DNA from: Candidatus Heimdallarchaeota archaeon
GTDB lineage: Archaea; Asgardarchaeota; Heimdallarchaeia; JABLTI01
Assembly (NCBI GenBank): GCA_023128635.1
Contig: JAGMDP010000128.1
Coordinates: forward strand, 1-25,451
Reading direction: 5' to 3'
DNA: 25,451 nucleotides
Part shown: piece after piece, positions 1-10,200 of the stretch
How positions within the stretch are numbered: position 1 is the stretch's first letter
Layout: every line of letters starts with the position of its first letter
Made by a program: the position numbers and the translations under genes
The notes under the pieces: generated by a model
Told to the model about the DNA's origin: nothing
The model's database searches: none
The model's input: the letters and a program-made list of their open reading frames with translations, nothing else

Positions 1-1125
1 CCAGAGTTATATGATGATCCAAGATTTGGGGACAGAATACTAGTTCAAACAGGTATTACAGTTGAAATTTCAAGTGATACTTCTCAGAATATTTACAATA
101 TTTCTCTAAGTGCTTCTGATCCCTATGGCATTGATTCTGTATATCTAACCATATCTGGTGTTAGTTACAATGAAACTTTCCAAATGTCATTTGAATCCGA
201 AATAGGTGACATCTATAAATTCGGATTTTCTTTGGATTTAAACAACCTCACAAATGGTAACTATACCATTGAATTCGTCATTGTTGACAATGCTGGAAAT
301 GCAATACAAAGCTCCTATGATATGACCATCCAAACTGCACAAGCAGCACCCACGAATTGGTTCATGGAGCATCTATATGACATAGTGCTTCCAAGTGCTG
401 GAGGTTTATTATTCCTTATCCTCTTCCCAACTATTCTATCTGTAGCTACAAGAAAACGTCGAATGAATAAAGGATGGAAGGAAGCTTTAGAGGCTGTTGC
501 TTTTGTTACGAAAACCGGTTTAACTTTGGCATACGTTCCTTATTCTAAGAATCTTTTTGAAGATGAACAATTATTCGGTGGAGCCCTTACAGGTGTCGTT
601 GGTATACTCGGTGAAATTACTGGTGAACAAGAAGTTCAAATGCAAGTACATGTGCTTGAATTTGGCGATAAGAGATTGATGGTTTGCTCCGGATACTTTG
701 GAAATGCAATTTTGTTAGTAAAAGATGAGAAACCAATACTCGATGACCTTATCAAGAAATTCTTGATGGAATTCGAATTAACATACAAGACACAACTCGT
801 TCAAGAATTAATTGATCTTAATGAATTCTCTGCTGTTCCATTAATGGTAGAAAGTATCTTTGGATTCCGAGAACAATACTTGAAGGATACACTCGAACAA
901 TACAAAGAAGAGCACTTAACATTTGAACAACAACAACCTGTCTATGAAGAACAACCACAATACCAAGAAGAACAATACTCACAAGAACAACAACCACCAC
1001 AACCACAATATCCACAAGACGAATATCAACAGCAAGATGATCAACAACAACCAAACGATCAACAACAGCAACCATATGATCAAGAATACAATCAAGATCA
1101 GAACCAAGATCAAGATGAATACTAG
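1..1125 (+). CDS. Single-span surface receptor-like protein (gene A), 5'-truncated: Ig-like ectodomain, TM helix, roadblock/longin-like cytoplasmic domain, Gln-rich tail
   Basis: The frame is open from base 1, so the gene starts outside the window; 374 residues are visible and the ATG at 184 is internal. Residues about 1-110 form an Ig-like domain ending in a typical 'VDNAGNA' strand. It matches the ninth Ig-like domain of the neighbouring B proteins. A hydrophobic helix (about 128-149) is followed by Arg/Lys, placing the C-terminus in the cytoplasm. Residues about 159-266 resemble the cytoplasmic domain of B1 and B2: shared features are a Gly-Gly-Ala helix start, a 'GYFGNAILLVK' strand, an 'FELTYK' helix and a 'VESIFG' motif. 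The alternating strand/helix pattern looks like a roadblock/longin (profilin-like) fold; this is inferred from pattern. The last 75 or so residues are low-complexity Gln/Tyr/Pro/Asp. The gene converges on B1 with 66 bases between the stops. Ligand and function are unknown. Confidence 0.85.
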   Translation, partial: PELYDDPRFGDRILVQTGITVEISSDTSQNIYNISLSASDPYGIDSVYLTISGVSYNETFQMSFESEIGDIYKFGFSLDLNNLTNGNYTIEFVIVDNAGNAIQSSYDMTIQTAQAAPTNWFMEHLYDIVLPSAGGLLFLILFPTILSVATRKRRMNKGWKEALEAVAFVTKTGLTLAYVPYSKNLFEDEQLFGGALTGVVGILGEITGEQEVQMQVHVLEFGDKRLMVCSGYFGNAILLVKDEKPILDDLIKKFLMEFELTYKTQLVQELIDLNEFSAVPLMVESIFGFREQYLKDTLEQYKEEHLTFEQQQPVYEEQPQYQEEQYSQEQQPPQPQYPQDEYQQQDDQQQPNDQQQQPYDQEYNQDQNQDQDEY

Positions 1126-1126
1126 T

Positions 1127-1164
1127 AAAAGAGCAAAATTTCGCTCTTTTGATCTCTTTTTTTT
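1127..1164 (+). terminator. Hairpin plus T-tract between convergent genes A and B1
   Basis: Two bases after the gene A stop, AAAAGAGC (1127-1134) pairs perfectly with GCTCTTTT (1143-1150) around an 8-base loop. A T-rich run follows to 1164. On the minus strand the same stem also ends in TTTT, so it may serve gene B1 as well. A decayed version of this stem lies at the same place after the gene A remnant near 7222-7245. Confidence 0.6.
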
Positions 1165-1191
1165 AAAAATTTTTTATGAATTAAAGATTAC

Positions 1192-4100
1192 TTATTGTAT
1201 ATCTGACCATTTATCAGCTATTTCATCAAACCATAAACGTCTAGCACGTTCTATAGCTAAATGCATTTCGTGAACATATCCTTGTTGTCCTTTTTCGATT
1301 GCTTTATCAATTTCAGCTGCTATAAATTGCATTGTTTCTATGAAATAATTGATGTCTTTATTAGAACATTCTAATTTCATTAATACTTGTAAATCATTAG
1401 CAAGTATATCTACAAGTTGAACAGCTTGTTTCAAATGATACTCAGCTAATAAAATAATAATTTTAGGAGTATTTTCAATGATTTTTAATAATCGATTTTT
1501 CGCTTCTCTAGAAATCTGATTAATCAATTCATCAATAGGAGTAATATCTTCAAGTAATTCCTTCCTATCTAAATCTTCTATTATGCTTTCATCGGGTTTT
1601 GTGTCTTGTGTCTCTTTTAATTGCTCTGTAATATCAAGCTTTGTGATTTGTTCAACTTTTGAAACATGTCTGCCGAAAAATCTTTCTACAATTCCTTTTG
1701 CATTCTGAAATGCAGTGGTATCAATATAGTAGATGTTCTCTAATGCCTTTTTATATTTTCTTTCAAACCTCTTGGTAAAAGCTTTGATCATTTGTTTGTG
1801 TTTTGGTTTTAAAACCTTAACAATAACAGCTCCATAACCAAAGTTCCCTGTTGTAAGTAATAGACTTTTATTTGCAATTTGCAAAGTCCTAATAGTCTTT
1901 CTGTCTTTTTTACCTGCAAATTCATTCAAAATTTCTTGTATTGCTACAGTAGCTCCACCAATTAATTGGTCTTCTTGAATTTGCAGTGAATCATATTGTA
2001 GAGATGTACAAACTAGTCCATTGGATCGAATATACAAGACTACAATAATTTCATCCTGCCAATTTCTATTTAGAATTGGTCTTTGTATAATAATAACAAT
2101 TGTTATTAATAAGAGGATGAAATCAAATAAACCTATTGAGAAAAATATCAGATTATTTCCTTGGTATAACCAATGAATTTTTTCAGGCGGAAGGATTGAT
2201 ATCTTAAAAGTTATCTCATTTGAATTTCCAGCTTTATCGAATGCTGTTATTGTTATATTAAAATCTCCACTATTTAGTAATCCAATATCTAAATTAATGT
2301 AAAATGAATTAGTTTGGTGTCTTGTTACTTGAACTTTCACCATATCCTTTGTTTTTGAGTAGTTAACACCAATCATCGTGAATATTACTTTATCAATGGC
2401 ATAATTATCACTAACTGTTACAAGAATTGAATGATTATTTTCTGTTGGGTCTTCACCATTTTGTGTTAGCTCTATTATGGTTTCTAATGTATAGCCTTGA
2501 GAATTTACTTTAATTATTGGGTATATTTCTGGGGATATAACATCTACTATTATTGTATAATTTTGAGTTCTTTCTATAACAGATGAATCCACAAAACCAA
2601 TTGAGAGAATGTGTGTTCCTTCTAATATCGTCGTATAGTGAATAGCTGAAACATTAACCTGTTTAGAATAGGGATCTAAGAGCACAAGCGGATAAAAATT
2701 GTAGCTAAATATTAGATTGTCATCCATAAGGATATAGTAACTTTTTACACCATTTCTTGGATCTATTATTGAAAAACTAAAATTAAAAACGCCAGTTTTT
2801 GTATAATAAATTGTAGAAATATTTGTATGAATTTCTGGACCTAAAATTGCAACTATTATTTGAATCGATGTGTTTGCAAGATTTTTTGCTTTGTCTTGGG
2901 CAATTATTGTTAAGGTATAATTCCTATCCTCTAACTTAAAATTGATGAAATGATAATTCCACAAGCATGTACAAATTAGTTGGATTTCATAATCTATTAG
3001 AACTTGATAGTGCAAAAGACCTGAACCAAAATCATTCCCAATCCATTGAACAAATAATACTTGATTTGTTACAATAGAGTTATTCTCAGGGATAATTATT
3101 GTAATGATTGGATTACTTTGATCTACTAATATCCAAATTATATCAGTATAATTTTCATTAGGATTTATTGATATTCCAAGAATTGTTATATTAAAGAGAG
3201 GAAATTCTCCTACTGGAATCACTCCTAAATCAACTATTTGGTTTCTTGTTAAATTATCTAGCGTATAGTTCAATGATCCATCCAAGTATATCTCAAAGTA
3301 ACTAATGTTTGGCAAATTAGCTATATCCCAAGATAAATCAATATAAGAATTAGAAGAGTAACTTAAATTCTCAATTGGATTTGTAATTATAATTTCAGAT
3401 ATAGATGCATTCTGAATAACAGATATGCTGTCAGTGAAAAACCTATCAATATAATCTAATGCTCTAACGGTTATCGTGGAAGTGGTATCAATTGGAATTA
3501 TTACTAGAGCATTTTGTATTGATGAATCAGTAATATTTTGATAAGAAATCCCATTTACATAAAGCTGATATTCTTGTATTCCAGTTCCATTGTCTATACT
3601 TTCCCATTCCAAAAGGACATAATCAAAACCAGTAGTATAACCATCCATTGGATTTATTATACTAACGTAGGGATCAGAGACATCTAGGATTAAGGATACA
3701 TATGCCATTTTACTATTTCCTGCCATATCAAATGTTGTTACTAAAACATCATTTCTGCCTTCCTTATCTAGGAGAATTGATGTTGATTCGTCGGTTCCAG
3801 AGTACTTTGTAATTTGGTTAATACTTACTTCAGTGTGATGAATACCAGAACCAAAATAATTGTCATTACTATCCCAAATAAGATTCAATATTGTATCAGT
3901 TAAGATATCACCTGATTGATGTGAGATAATTGTAACATTCGGTTTAATTGAGTCTTTAGTAATTGTTAGAAAAGCTGATCGACTATTGCCTAAAAGATCA
4001 AATGCTTCAATCTCGAATTGATAGGATTTATCTATTACCAAAGAGACTGTTTTATAGAAGCTGTCTGTAGAAGTTAAATATTCTCCATCTTTAATAATAT

Positions 4101-6735
4101 CAAAATGTGATATACCACTAATTGCATCTGTTGCAGTCCAATAGATATCTATTTCAGAAGTTTTTACTTTGGTTCCTGTTAAAGGTGAGGTTATACTTAT
4201 GAATGGTGCGTTACTATCTTTAGTAATAAAAATCGTGCTTTTTCCACGATTATTTGCCTCATCAACTCCAACAATAGTTATATTGTATATTCCATCACTA
4301 AAAGTGGGAATTAAATACCAATTAATTACAGTATTGTTTTGTAGGAGAATGTTATTAGCCCATATTTCATAATGACTAAAATCCCCATTAGGATCGAAAT
4401 TTTCATAGTAAACAATAATTGATGCGTTATTTACGTAGTAGTTATTTTCGGGACTCAAAATGTGCAATTCAGGCGCAAATGCTGTAAAACCAATATTAAT
4501 TGAATCAGAGCTATTTTTACCACTCACATCAAATGCAATTACTTCAATCTCATTTTCCTGATTCGTTATAGAAACCAGATATGAATTTTGGCTTCCTGGA
4601 ATTCGGTTGAAGAAGAAACTGTTAACCATAATATCATAATGATGAATAGCAAAATCATCACTCGCATCCCATACTATTTGTATTGGGGATGATGAAAATG
4701 TTGAACCGCTTGTAGGGGATGTAATTGATATTTCGGGAGGATCGGATTTCCCAATTACTTGGATTTGACCAAAATTATCACCAATAATTATTTCTTTTTC
4801 TCCATCTTCATCAAAATCAAAAACTGCAATTGCTTCTCTATTGCCAGGACTAGAACCAATGTCACTAGACCACTCCAATATAAATTCATAAGAAGAACCT
4901 TGATCTACAATCTCACCTAAAAATAATGTACCATTATTTGCTCCAAAGATTAGTTCATTTTTATTATCATTATCGATATCAGTAATTATTGCTCCCCCAG
5001 CTAATGAGGGAGAAAATAATCCATCGTTTACTAATAATTCTAAAGGAGGAGATGGGTCTGTATATGTAAATTGCTCAAACATTTTCAAGTAATCTCTACC
5101 AATAATTATAGTCATAATTTCCCCATTGTTAGCAGCTTCTCCAACTAGAATTGTGTGTCCATTATAATCTTCAGTAGTTATTGAGGAACCACCAGGTAAG
5201 TCATCATTTATTGAAGGATTGTCTACATATTTGCTAGCAATACGTCTTATTATTTGCAGCCTTGTAATTGGTTCATTAGATTCACTGAATATTTGCGAGA
5301 GAATAAGTATCTCATTTAAGCTGTCATTATCTGAATCAGCTATTTCTACTGCATGAATTTTTGTTACATCAACTCCATTAATCTTCGGAGGTTTAATAGG
5401 TGAAGCATCATCTTGAGTAAATTCATCTTGAATAGAGTTATAATATAGAACAATGATTTTTCCTTGTTGATCCCCACATACAATTTCATACTCAGAATCA
5501 TTATCTGGATCGCCAACAGAAATATAACCCATTAAACCGGGAGAATGTATAAAAACATATTTTGATTCCGAAAAATCTTTTGTGACATTATTCCAACCAG
5601 AAAATCTTATTAATCGACTATCTTCTCCACAAACATATAGTTCTTCTTCAGTATCTCCATCAAAATCAAAAGCTGCTATTCCTTTTATTTGAAAGAGTTT
5701 ACTTTGATGACCAGTAGTCCAAGAAGACCAAATTCTAGTCATTTCTCCGTCTACGAAATCATATATAGCTAATAAATATTCATTTTCTGAATCTGTTTCG
5801 TTTGAACTTACAACTATTTCTAAGTCTCCATTTCCATCAACATCAATTGTTCCCAAGAACACTCCATGATTTTTACCAATAACATCAGATTTTATATTTG
5901 TATTTTCTTCAATCACATAATCAGCATAAAAATCCGGTAAACCAGTATCTTCACCAATATAGATATCTCCAAGGAATCCTGCATTTGTTCGCATTTCTGA
6001 AGGAGTAGAACTTACATATGGCCAAGTAATTTCTTCTTCAAAGGAAATATAGCTTTCAAATGCTTCAAATCCAATTCCAGTAATATTTCCAGATGATATT
6101 CCTAAAATTGCTAAAGGAATTCTAATCTCATATTGTCGATGATTAGTTTGTTCAAAAAATGATTCTTCGAATGCAGTATTCATTAGTATTTGATACCCAG
6201 CTATTGGGTTGCCCGGAGTTTCTGAGTCTATTTCAATCCAAGTTTCTGTTTCATCATTATAACTACTATAGTAAACAACTGCTACCGGATCAGCTATAAA
6301 CATTACTGCTCTATCATTACTTGTAAAAATCCCATTTTGATCTCTATCTATATAAATTGCTGCACCCCATATTGTCGCTGGAATTTCTGTTTGGAAATTT
6401 GTTAAATCTAATCCTATATACAAATTTATGTTATCATTTTGTAATAGCACTTTTGAATCTAGATTTTCATCAAAGTCAAACATACTATAGACAGCTGCTG
6501 ATGACCATTCAGTATTTAGAGAGCTTGAGTTGAAATGGATCCTACCATCTAGGGTGGGACTTGTATCATTCCAGAGGGAAAAAATTTCTGTTGGTGTTGC
6601 ATGTTTTGAATGAGCAGAACCATAATTTATTGGTTTATTCTGATTAACAAATAAAACAACAACTAGAAAAGATCCTGTTACAATAAGTGTAAATGAATTT
6701 CTCTTAAGATCTCTAAGAGACCTATTAAACACCAT
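1192..6735 (-). CDS. Giant single-span surface protein B1: CBM9-like domain, FG-GAP-type beta-propeller, nine Ig-like domains, TM helix, roadblock/longin-like cytoplasmic domain
   Basis: About 1847 residues from the ATG at 6735. The frame stays open upstream to a GTG at 6765, but paralogue B2 aligns from this ATG and has no start upstream. Order: membrane anchor or signal (about 14-30); CBM9-like domain ('SPTLDG' near 59, 'AAIYIDRDQNG' near 125, to about 245); beta-propeller (about 285-662) with six Asp-rich Ca2+-type loops such as 'DVDGNGDLE' and 'DFDEDGEKE'. One probable blade near 520-550 lacks a loop, suggesting seven blades. Nine Ig-like domains follow (about 665-1515), many opening with an 'ITSP'-like strand. 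Then come a TM helix (about 1528-1551), a cytoplasmic roadblock/longin-like domain (about 1560-1690) shared with gene A, and an alpha-helical C-terminal domain to 1847. Many Asn-x-Ser/Thr sites occur outside. The layout suggests an adhesin or receptor; ligand and partner are unknown. The domain names come from pattern, not a database search. Confidence 0.85.
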   Translation of the reverse strand: MVFNRSLRDLKRNSFTLIVTGSFLVVVLFVNQNKPINYGSAHSKHATPTEIFSLWNDTSPTLDGRIHFNSSSLNTEWSSAAVYSMFDFDENLDSKVLLQNDNINLYIGLDLTNFQTEIPATIWGAAIYIDRDQNGIFTSNDRAVMFIADPVAVVYYSSYNDETETWIEIDSETPGNPIAGYQILMNTAFEESFFEQTNHRQYEIRIPLAILGISSGNITGIGFEAFESYISFEEEITWPYVSSTPSEMRTNAGFLGDIYIGEDTGLPDFYADYVIEENTNIKSDVIGKNHGVFLGTIDVDGNGDLEIVVSSNETDSENEYLLAIYDFVDGEMTRIWSSWTTGHQSKLFQIKGIAAFDFDGDTEEELYVCGEDSRLIRFSGWNNVTKDFSESKYVFIHSPGLMGYISVGDPDNDSEYEIVCGDQQGKIIVLYYNSIQDEFTQDDASPIKPPKINGVDVTKIHAVEIADSDNDSLNEILILSQIFSESNEPITRLQIIRRIASKYVDNPSINDDLPGGSSITTEDYNGHTILVGEAANNGEIMTIIIGRDYLKMFEQFTYTDPSPPLELLVNDGLFSPSLAGGAIITDIDNDNKNELIFGANNGTLFLGEIVDQGSSYEFILEWSSDIGSSPGNREAIAVFDFDEDGEKEIIIGDNFGQIQVIGKSDPPEISITSPTSGSTFSSSPIQIVWDASDDFAIHHYDIMVNSFFFNRIPGSQNSYLVSITNQENEIEVIAFDVSGKNSSDSINIGFTAFAPELHILSPENNYYVNNASIIVYYENFDPNGDFSHYEIWANNILLQNNTVINWYLIPTFSDGIYNITIVGVDEANNRGKSTIFITKDSNAPFISITSPLTGTKVKTSEIDIYWTATDAISGISHFDIIKDGEYLTSTDSFYKTVSLVIDKSYQFEIEAFDLLGNSRSAFLTITKDSIKPNVTIISHQSGDILTDTILNLIWDSNDNYFGSGIHHTEVSINQITKYSGTDESTSILLDKEGRNDVLVTTFDMAGNSKMAYVSLILDVSDPYVSIINPMDGYTTGFDYVLLEWESIDNGTGIQEYQLYVNGISYQNITDSSIQNALVIIPIDTTSTITVRALDYIDRFFTDSISVIQNASISEIIITNPIENLSYSSNSYIDLSWDIANLPNISYFEIYLDGSLNYTLDNLTRNQIVDLGVIPVGEFPLFNITILGISINPNENYTDIIWILVDQSNPIITIIIPENNSIVTNQVLFVQWIGNDFGSGLLHYQVLIDYEIQLICTCLWNYHFINFKLEDRNYTLTIIAQDKAKNLANTSIQIIVAILGPEIHTNISTIYYTKTGVFNFSFSIIDPRNGVKSYYILMDDNLIFSYNFYPLVLLDPYSKQVNVSAIHYTTILEGTHILSIGFVDSSVIERTQNYTIIVDVISPEIYPIIKVNSQGYTLETIIELTQNGEDPTENNHSILVTVSDNYAIDKVIFTMIGVNYSKTKDMVKVQVTRHQTNSFYINLDIGLLNSGDFNITITAFDKAGNSNEITFKISILPPEKIHWLYQGNNLIFFSIGLFDFILLLITIVIIIQRPILNRNWQDEIIVVLYIRSNGLVCTSLQYDSLQIQEDQLIGGATVAIQEILNEFAGKKDRKTIRTLQIANKSLLLTTGNFGYGAVIVKVLKPKHKQMIKAFTKRFERKYKKALENIYYIDTTAFQNAKGIVERFFGRHVSKVEQITKLDITEQLKETQDTKPDESIIEDLDRKELLEDITPIDELINQISREAKNRLLKIIENTPKIIILLAEYHLKQAVQLVDILANDLQVLMKLECSNKDINYFIETMQFIAAEIDKAIEKGQQGYVHEMHLAIERARRLWFDEIADKWSDIQ

Positions 6736-6820
6736 TATTTTTCCCTTCGGTCTAAAGGAAAGCACTTTTTATCTAAAAAATACCTCCTAAATACCCCTTG
6801 TTTTATAATACAACATTATG

Positions 6821-6857
6821 TTTTAAAAATTAAATGGTTGGGACAAAATTCATCGAA
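6821..6857 (-). promoter_or_regulatory. Candidate B1 promoter (block shared with B2)
   Basis: Read on the minus strand, this block has TTTTGTC, then AACCATTT, then a TTTTTAA TATA-like box. The same order and spacing recur upstream of B2 at 12895-12930, while the flanking sequence has diverged. Initiation about 25 bases downstream would leave a leader of about 60 bases. A GGAGGT at 6781-6786 (minus) lies about 45 bases before the start, too far to act as its ribosome binding site. Confidence 0.5.
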
Positions 6858-6897
6858 TTTTTGTACTTTTTTAGATTAAATAACATTTTTCTAAATC

Positions 6898-7218
6898 AAA
6901 GATGAAAACAGCAAACTGGATTTTTATAAAAAGGAAATCGAGTTAACTTACAAGATACAATTATCTCAAGAACAAATTGACCTTAATGAGTTCTTAGCTA
7001 TTCAATTAAAGGTTGAAAGTATCTTTGGATTCCGAGAACAATACTTAAAGGAAACACTTGAACTATACAAAGAAGAACACTTAGCATTTGAACAACAACC
7101 AACCTATGAACAACCACAAGACCAAGAAGAACAATACTCACAAGAACAACAGCAAGACCAACAATCACAAGATCAGCAATACTTTCAAGAGCGAAAAGAA
7201 GATTATGATGAATATTAG
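6898..7218 (+). pseudogene. 3' remnant of a duplicated gene A (cytoplasmic domain end and Gln-rich tail)
   Basis: From about 6898 the sequence aligns with gene A from base 723. The frame reads into 'FGFREQYLKETLELYKEEH' (gene A has 'FGFREQYLKDTLEQYKEEH'), then a Gln-rich tail ending in Asp-Glu-Tyr and TAG, as in gene A. There is no ATG in this frame, an in-frame stop lies at 6892, and the ectodomain, TM helix and most of the cytoplasmic domain are gone. The remaining 106 codons have no internal stop, so the loss may be fairly recent, or the piece could be translated from a non-standard start, which I think less likely. It faces B2 exactly as gene A faces B1. Confidence 0.85.
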
Positions 7219-7245
7219 AATAAAAGAAAAAACTAGCTCTTTTTC
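7219..7245 (-). terminator. T-rich end region of B2, decayed copy of the gene A/B1 terminator
   Basis: On the minus strand, GAGCTAG is followed by a run of six T and further T-rich sequence, just after the B2 stop. The position matches the perfect hairpin at 1127-1150 in unit 1, but the stem has decayed. Archaeal termination often needs only a T-rich stretch, so it may still work. Confidence 0.4.
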
Positions 7246-7268
7246 TTCATTTTTTATGAAGTATTTCT

Positions 7269-10200
7269 TTATTGTATATCTGACCATTTATCAGCTATTT
7301 CATCAAACCAGATTCGACTTGCTCGTTCAACCGCAAGCTGCATCTCATAATTATATCCTTGTAGACCTTTTTCTATGGCATTATCAATTTCTGTTGTTAC
7401 ATGAAGCATTGATTGTATGAAATAATTGAAATCCTTGTTTGTTCGTTCTATTTTCATCAAGAATTGGATATCATTAGCTAGAACATTTGCAAGTTGGTCA
7501 GCTTGATCCAATTGATGTTCAACTAATGCAATGATTACTTTAGGAGTGTTTTCAATTACTTTTAATAACCGATTTTTCGCTTCTTTGGAAATATGACTTA
7601 ATAATTCATCAATAGGAGTAATATCTTCTAACAGTTCTTTTCTATCTATATCTTCTAAGGTTGGTTCCTCTGGTTTTATTTCTTGAATATCTTTAAGTTG
7701 CTCAGAAATACCTATTTTTGCTATTTGCTCAACTCTTTTACTATATCTACCAAAAAAGCTTTCCACAAGTTTTTCGGCATCCATAAAATAAGTGGATTCA
7801 ACATGGTAAACGTTCTTTAATGAATCTTGATATTTCCTTTCAAATCTCTTAGTAAAGGCTTTAATTTGGTTTTTATGTTTTGGTTTTCGAGCTCTAACAA
7901 TGACTGCTCCATAACCATAATCGCCTGTAGTTAATAAGAGACTCTTAGTGCCAATGTCCAAAGTTCTAAGGGATTTCTTATCTTTTTTACTTGAATATTC
8001 ATTCAAAATTTCTTGTATAGCAACAGTTGCCCCACCAACTAATTGTTCTTCTTGATTTAGCTCAGGATCATATTGAACAGATGCACAAACTAATCCTGTG
8101 TTACGAATATATAGAACAGTGAGGACTTCTTCCTGCCAATTTCTGTTTAATATTGGTCTACGAATCGCAAAAGCAAATGCAATTCCTATAAGAAGTACGT
8201 CGAATAATCCAATTGAGAAATATATTAGATTGTTTCCTTGGAATAACCAAGGAATCGCTACAGGTGGTAAGACAGTTATTTTGAGAGTAATCTCTTGTGT
8301 ATTTCCTGCATTATCATATGCAGTGATAGTTATATTATATTCTCCGGTATTTAATGACCCGATATCCAAAAAAATAACAAATTCATTTGTTTGTTGTCTT
8401 GTTTCTTGCACAAGTTCCATTTCTAGTGTTTGTGAATAGTTTTCACCAATTATAATGAATAATACTTTATCAATGAAGAAATTGTCATTTACGGTTACAA
8501 TAAATGAGTGGTTATTTTGTGTTGGTTGATCAGCATTTTGTGTTAGCTCTACATTTTCGTCTTCTGAATATACTTGTGAGTTTATTACGATAGCATCTAG
8601 AATTGTTGGAGATTCATTATCTACAATTATCTTAAAAATCTGAGTACTTTCTCTATTAAATGAATCAACAAGTCCTAGAGTTAGAAAGTGTATTCCCTCT
8701 AAAATTGTGTAGTGACTTCTTGTTACATTAATTTGAATTGAATAAGGACTTAGAAGAATAGTTGGATAAAAATTGTAACTATATACCGAGTTGCTATCCA
8801 TTAATATATGATAGCTGTTAACACCATTTCTCGGATTAGTTATTGAGAAATTAAAATTAAAAACGCCAGTTTTTGAGTAATAGATTGTTGTAAGATTTGT
8901 ATCGATTTCTGGATTAAGAATAGCGACCACTAATTGAATGGAAATAGTTACATTATTGCCTGCTTTATCTTGAGCAACTATTGTTAAGGTGTAATTTTTC
9001 TCTCCGGAAGCAAAGTAGAGATAATAATAATTTCGTAAACTAGTACAGATCATTTGACTTTCATCATCCAACAAAACTTGAAAAGACTCTAATCCTGAAC
9101 CAAAATCATTTCCAGACCATTGAACATATAATCCTTGACTGATTACAATTGTATTGTTCTCAGGCGTAATTATTGATATGAAGGGTATACTTTGATCAAT
9201 TATTATCCACTTGGTATCAGTATAGTTTTCATTTGGATTTACAGAAATGGCTACAATTGTAATATTAAATAGTGGGAATTCTCCAATTGGAATTACACCT
9301 AAGTCAATTAGTTGATATCTTGTTGTGTTATCATTAATTGTATATTCCAATGTACCGTTCACATATATTTCGAAAGAACTAATGTTAGGCATATTAGCTA
9401 TGTCCCAGGATAGATCTATTTGTGATGTTGATGAATAACTCTGATAATCAATGGGATCAGTGATTATAACTTCTGGTAAGGATGAATTTTGAGTAACGGT
9501 TATGCTATCTACAAAAAACCGATCAATATTATCTAAAACCCAAACAGCAATTGTGGATATTGTATCTAGTGGTATGTAAACAAGAGCATTATGAACAGAC
9601 GTATCAGTAATGTTCTGATAAGAAACACCATCTAAATACACTTGATATTCTTTAATCCCAGTTCCATTATCGACGCTCTCCCAAGATAACAAAACATAAT
9701 CAAAACCAGTTGTATATCCATCTTTAGGATTTGTAATATTAATAAACGGATCAGAAACATCTAGAAATAATAAAACATGTTCAGTCTTACTATTACCTGC
9801 TCTATCAAATGAAGTTACTAAGACATCGGTTATTCCCTCTTCAGTAAGAGTAATAGATGCTGATTCAGCAGTTCCCGAGTATTTTGTAATCTGATTAATA
9901 CTTACTTCTGAGTGATGAATACCGGAACCAAAGTAATTATCATTACTTTCCCAATTGAGATCTAAAGTCGATCCCGTTAGAATGTCACCTGTTTGATGAG
10001 ATAATATAGTCACATTAGGCTCAATTGAATCTTTAGTTATAGTAAGTAATGCTGATCTACTATTTCCTATTAAATCAAATGCTTCAATCTCGAAATGATA
10101 CGATTTATCCACTTCTAAGGAGACTGATTCATGGAAACTAATTGTAGAAGTCAGATATGCGCCATCTTTATTTATGTCAAAATGTGAAATACCACTTATT

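Noticed and set aside
818..1075. Minus-strand frame rich in Val
   Set aside because: Antisense of the CAA-rich tail, which reads as GTT (Val) codons; no independent support.
923..1273. 116-codon plus-strand frame rich in Asn and His
   Set aside because: A shifted reading of the CAA-rich tail of gene A; low-complexity composition and overlap with gene A make it a shadow.
2200..4750. Repeats suggesting a CRISPR or tandem DNA array
   Set aside because: The similarity is at protein level between Ig-like domains of about 95 residues; there are no short identical DNA repeats with regular spacers.
6736..6765. GTG start extending B1 by ten residues
   Set aside because: B2 aligns only from the ATG at the 6735-equivalent position and has no upstream start; the upstream GGAGGT is about 15 bases from the GTG, too far.
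7088..7420. 110-codon plus-strand frame
   Set aside because: Out-of-frame reading of the gene A remnant that runs into the antisense of B2.
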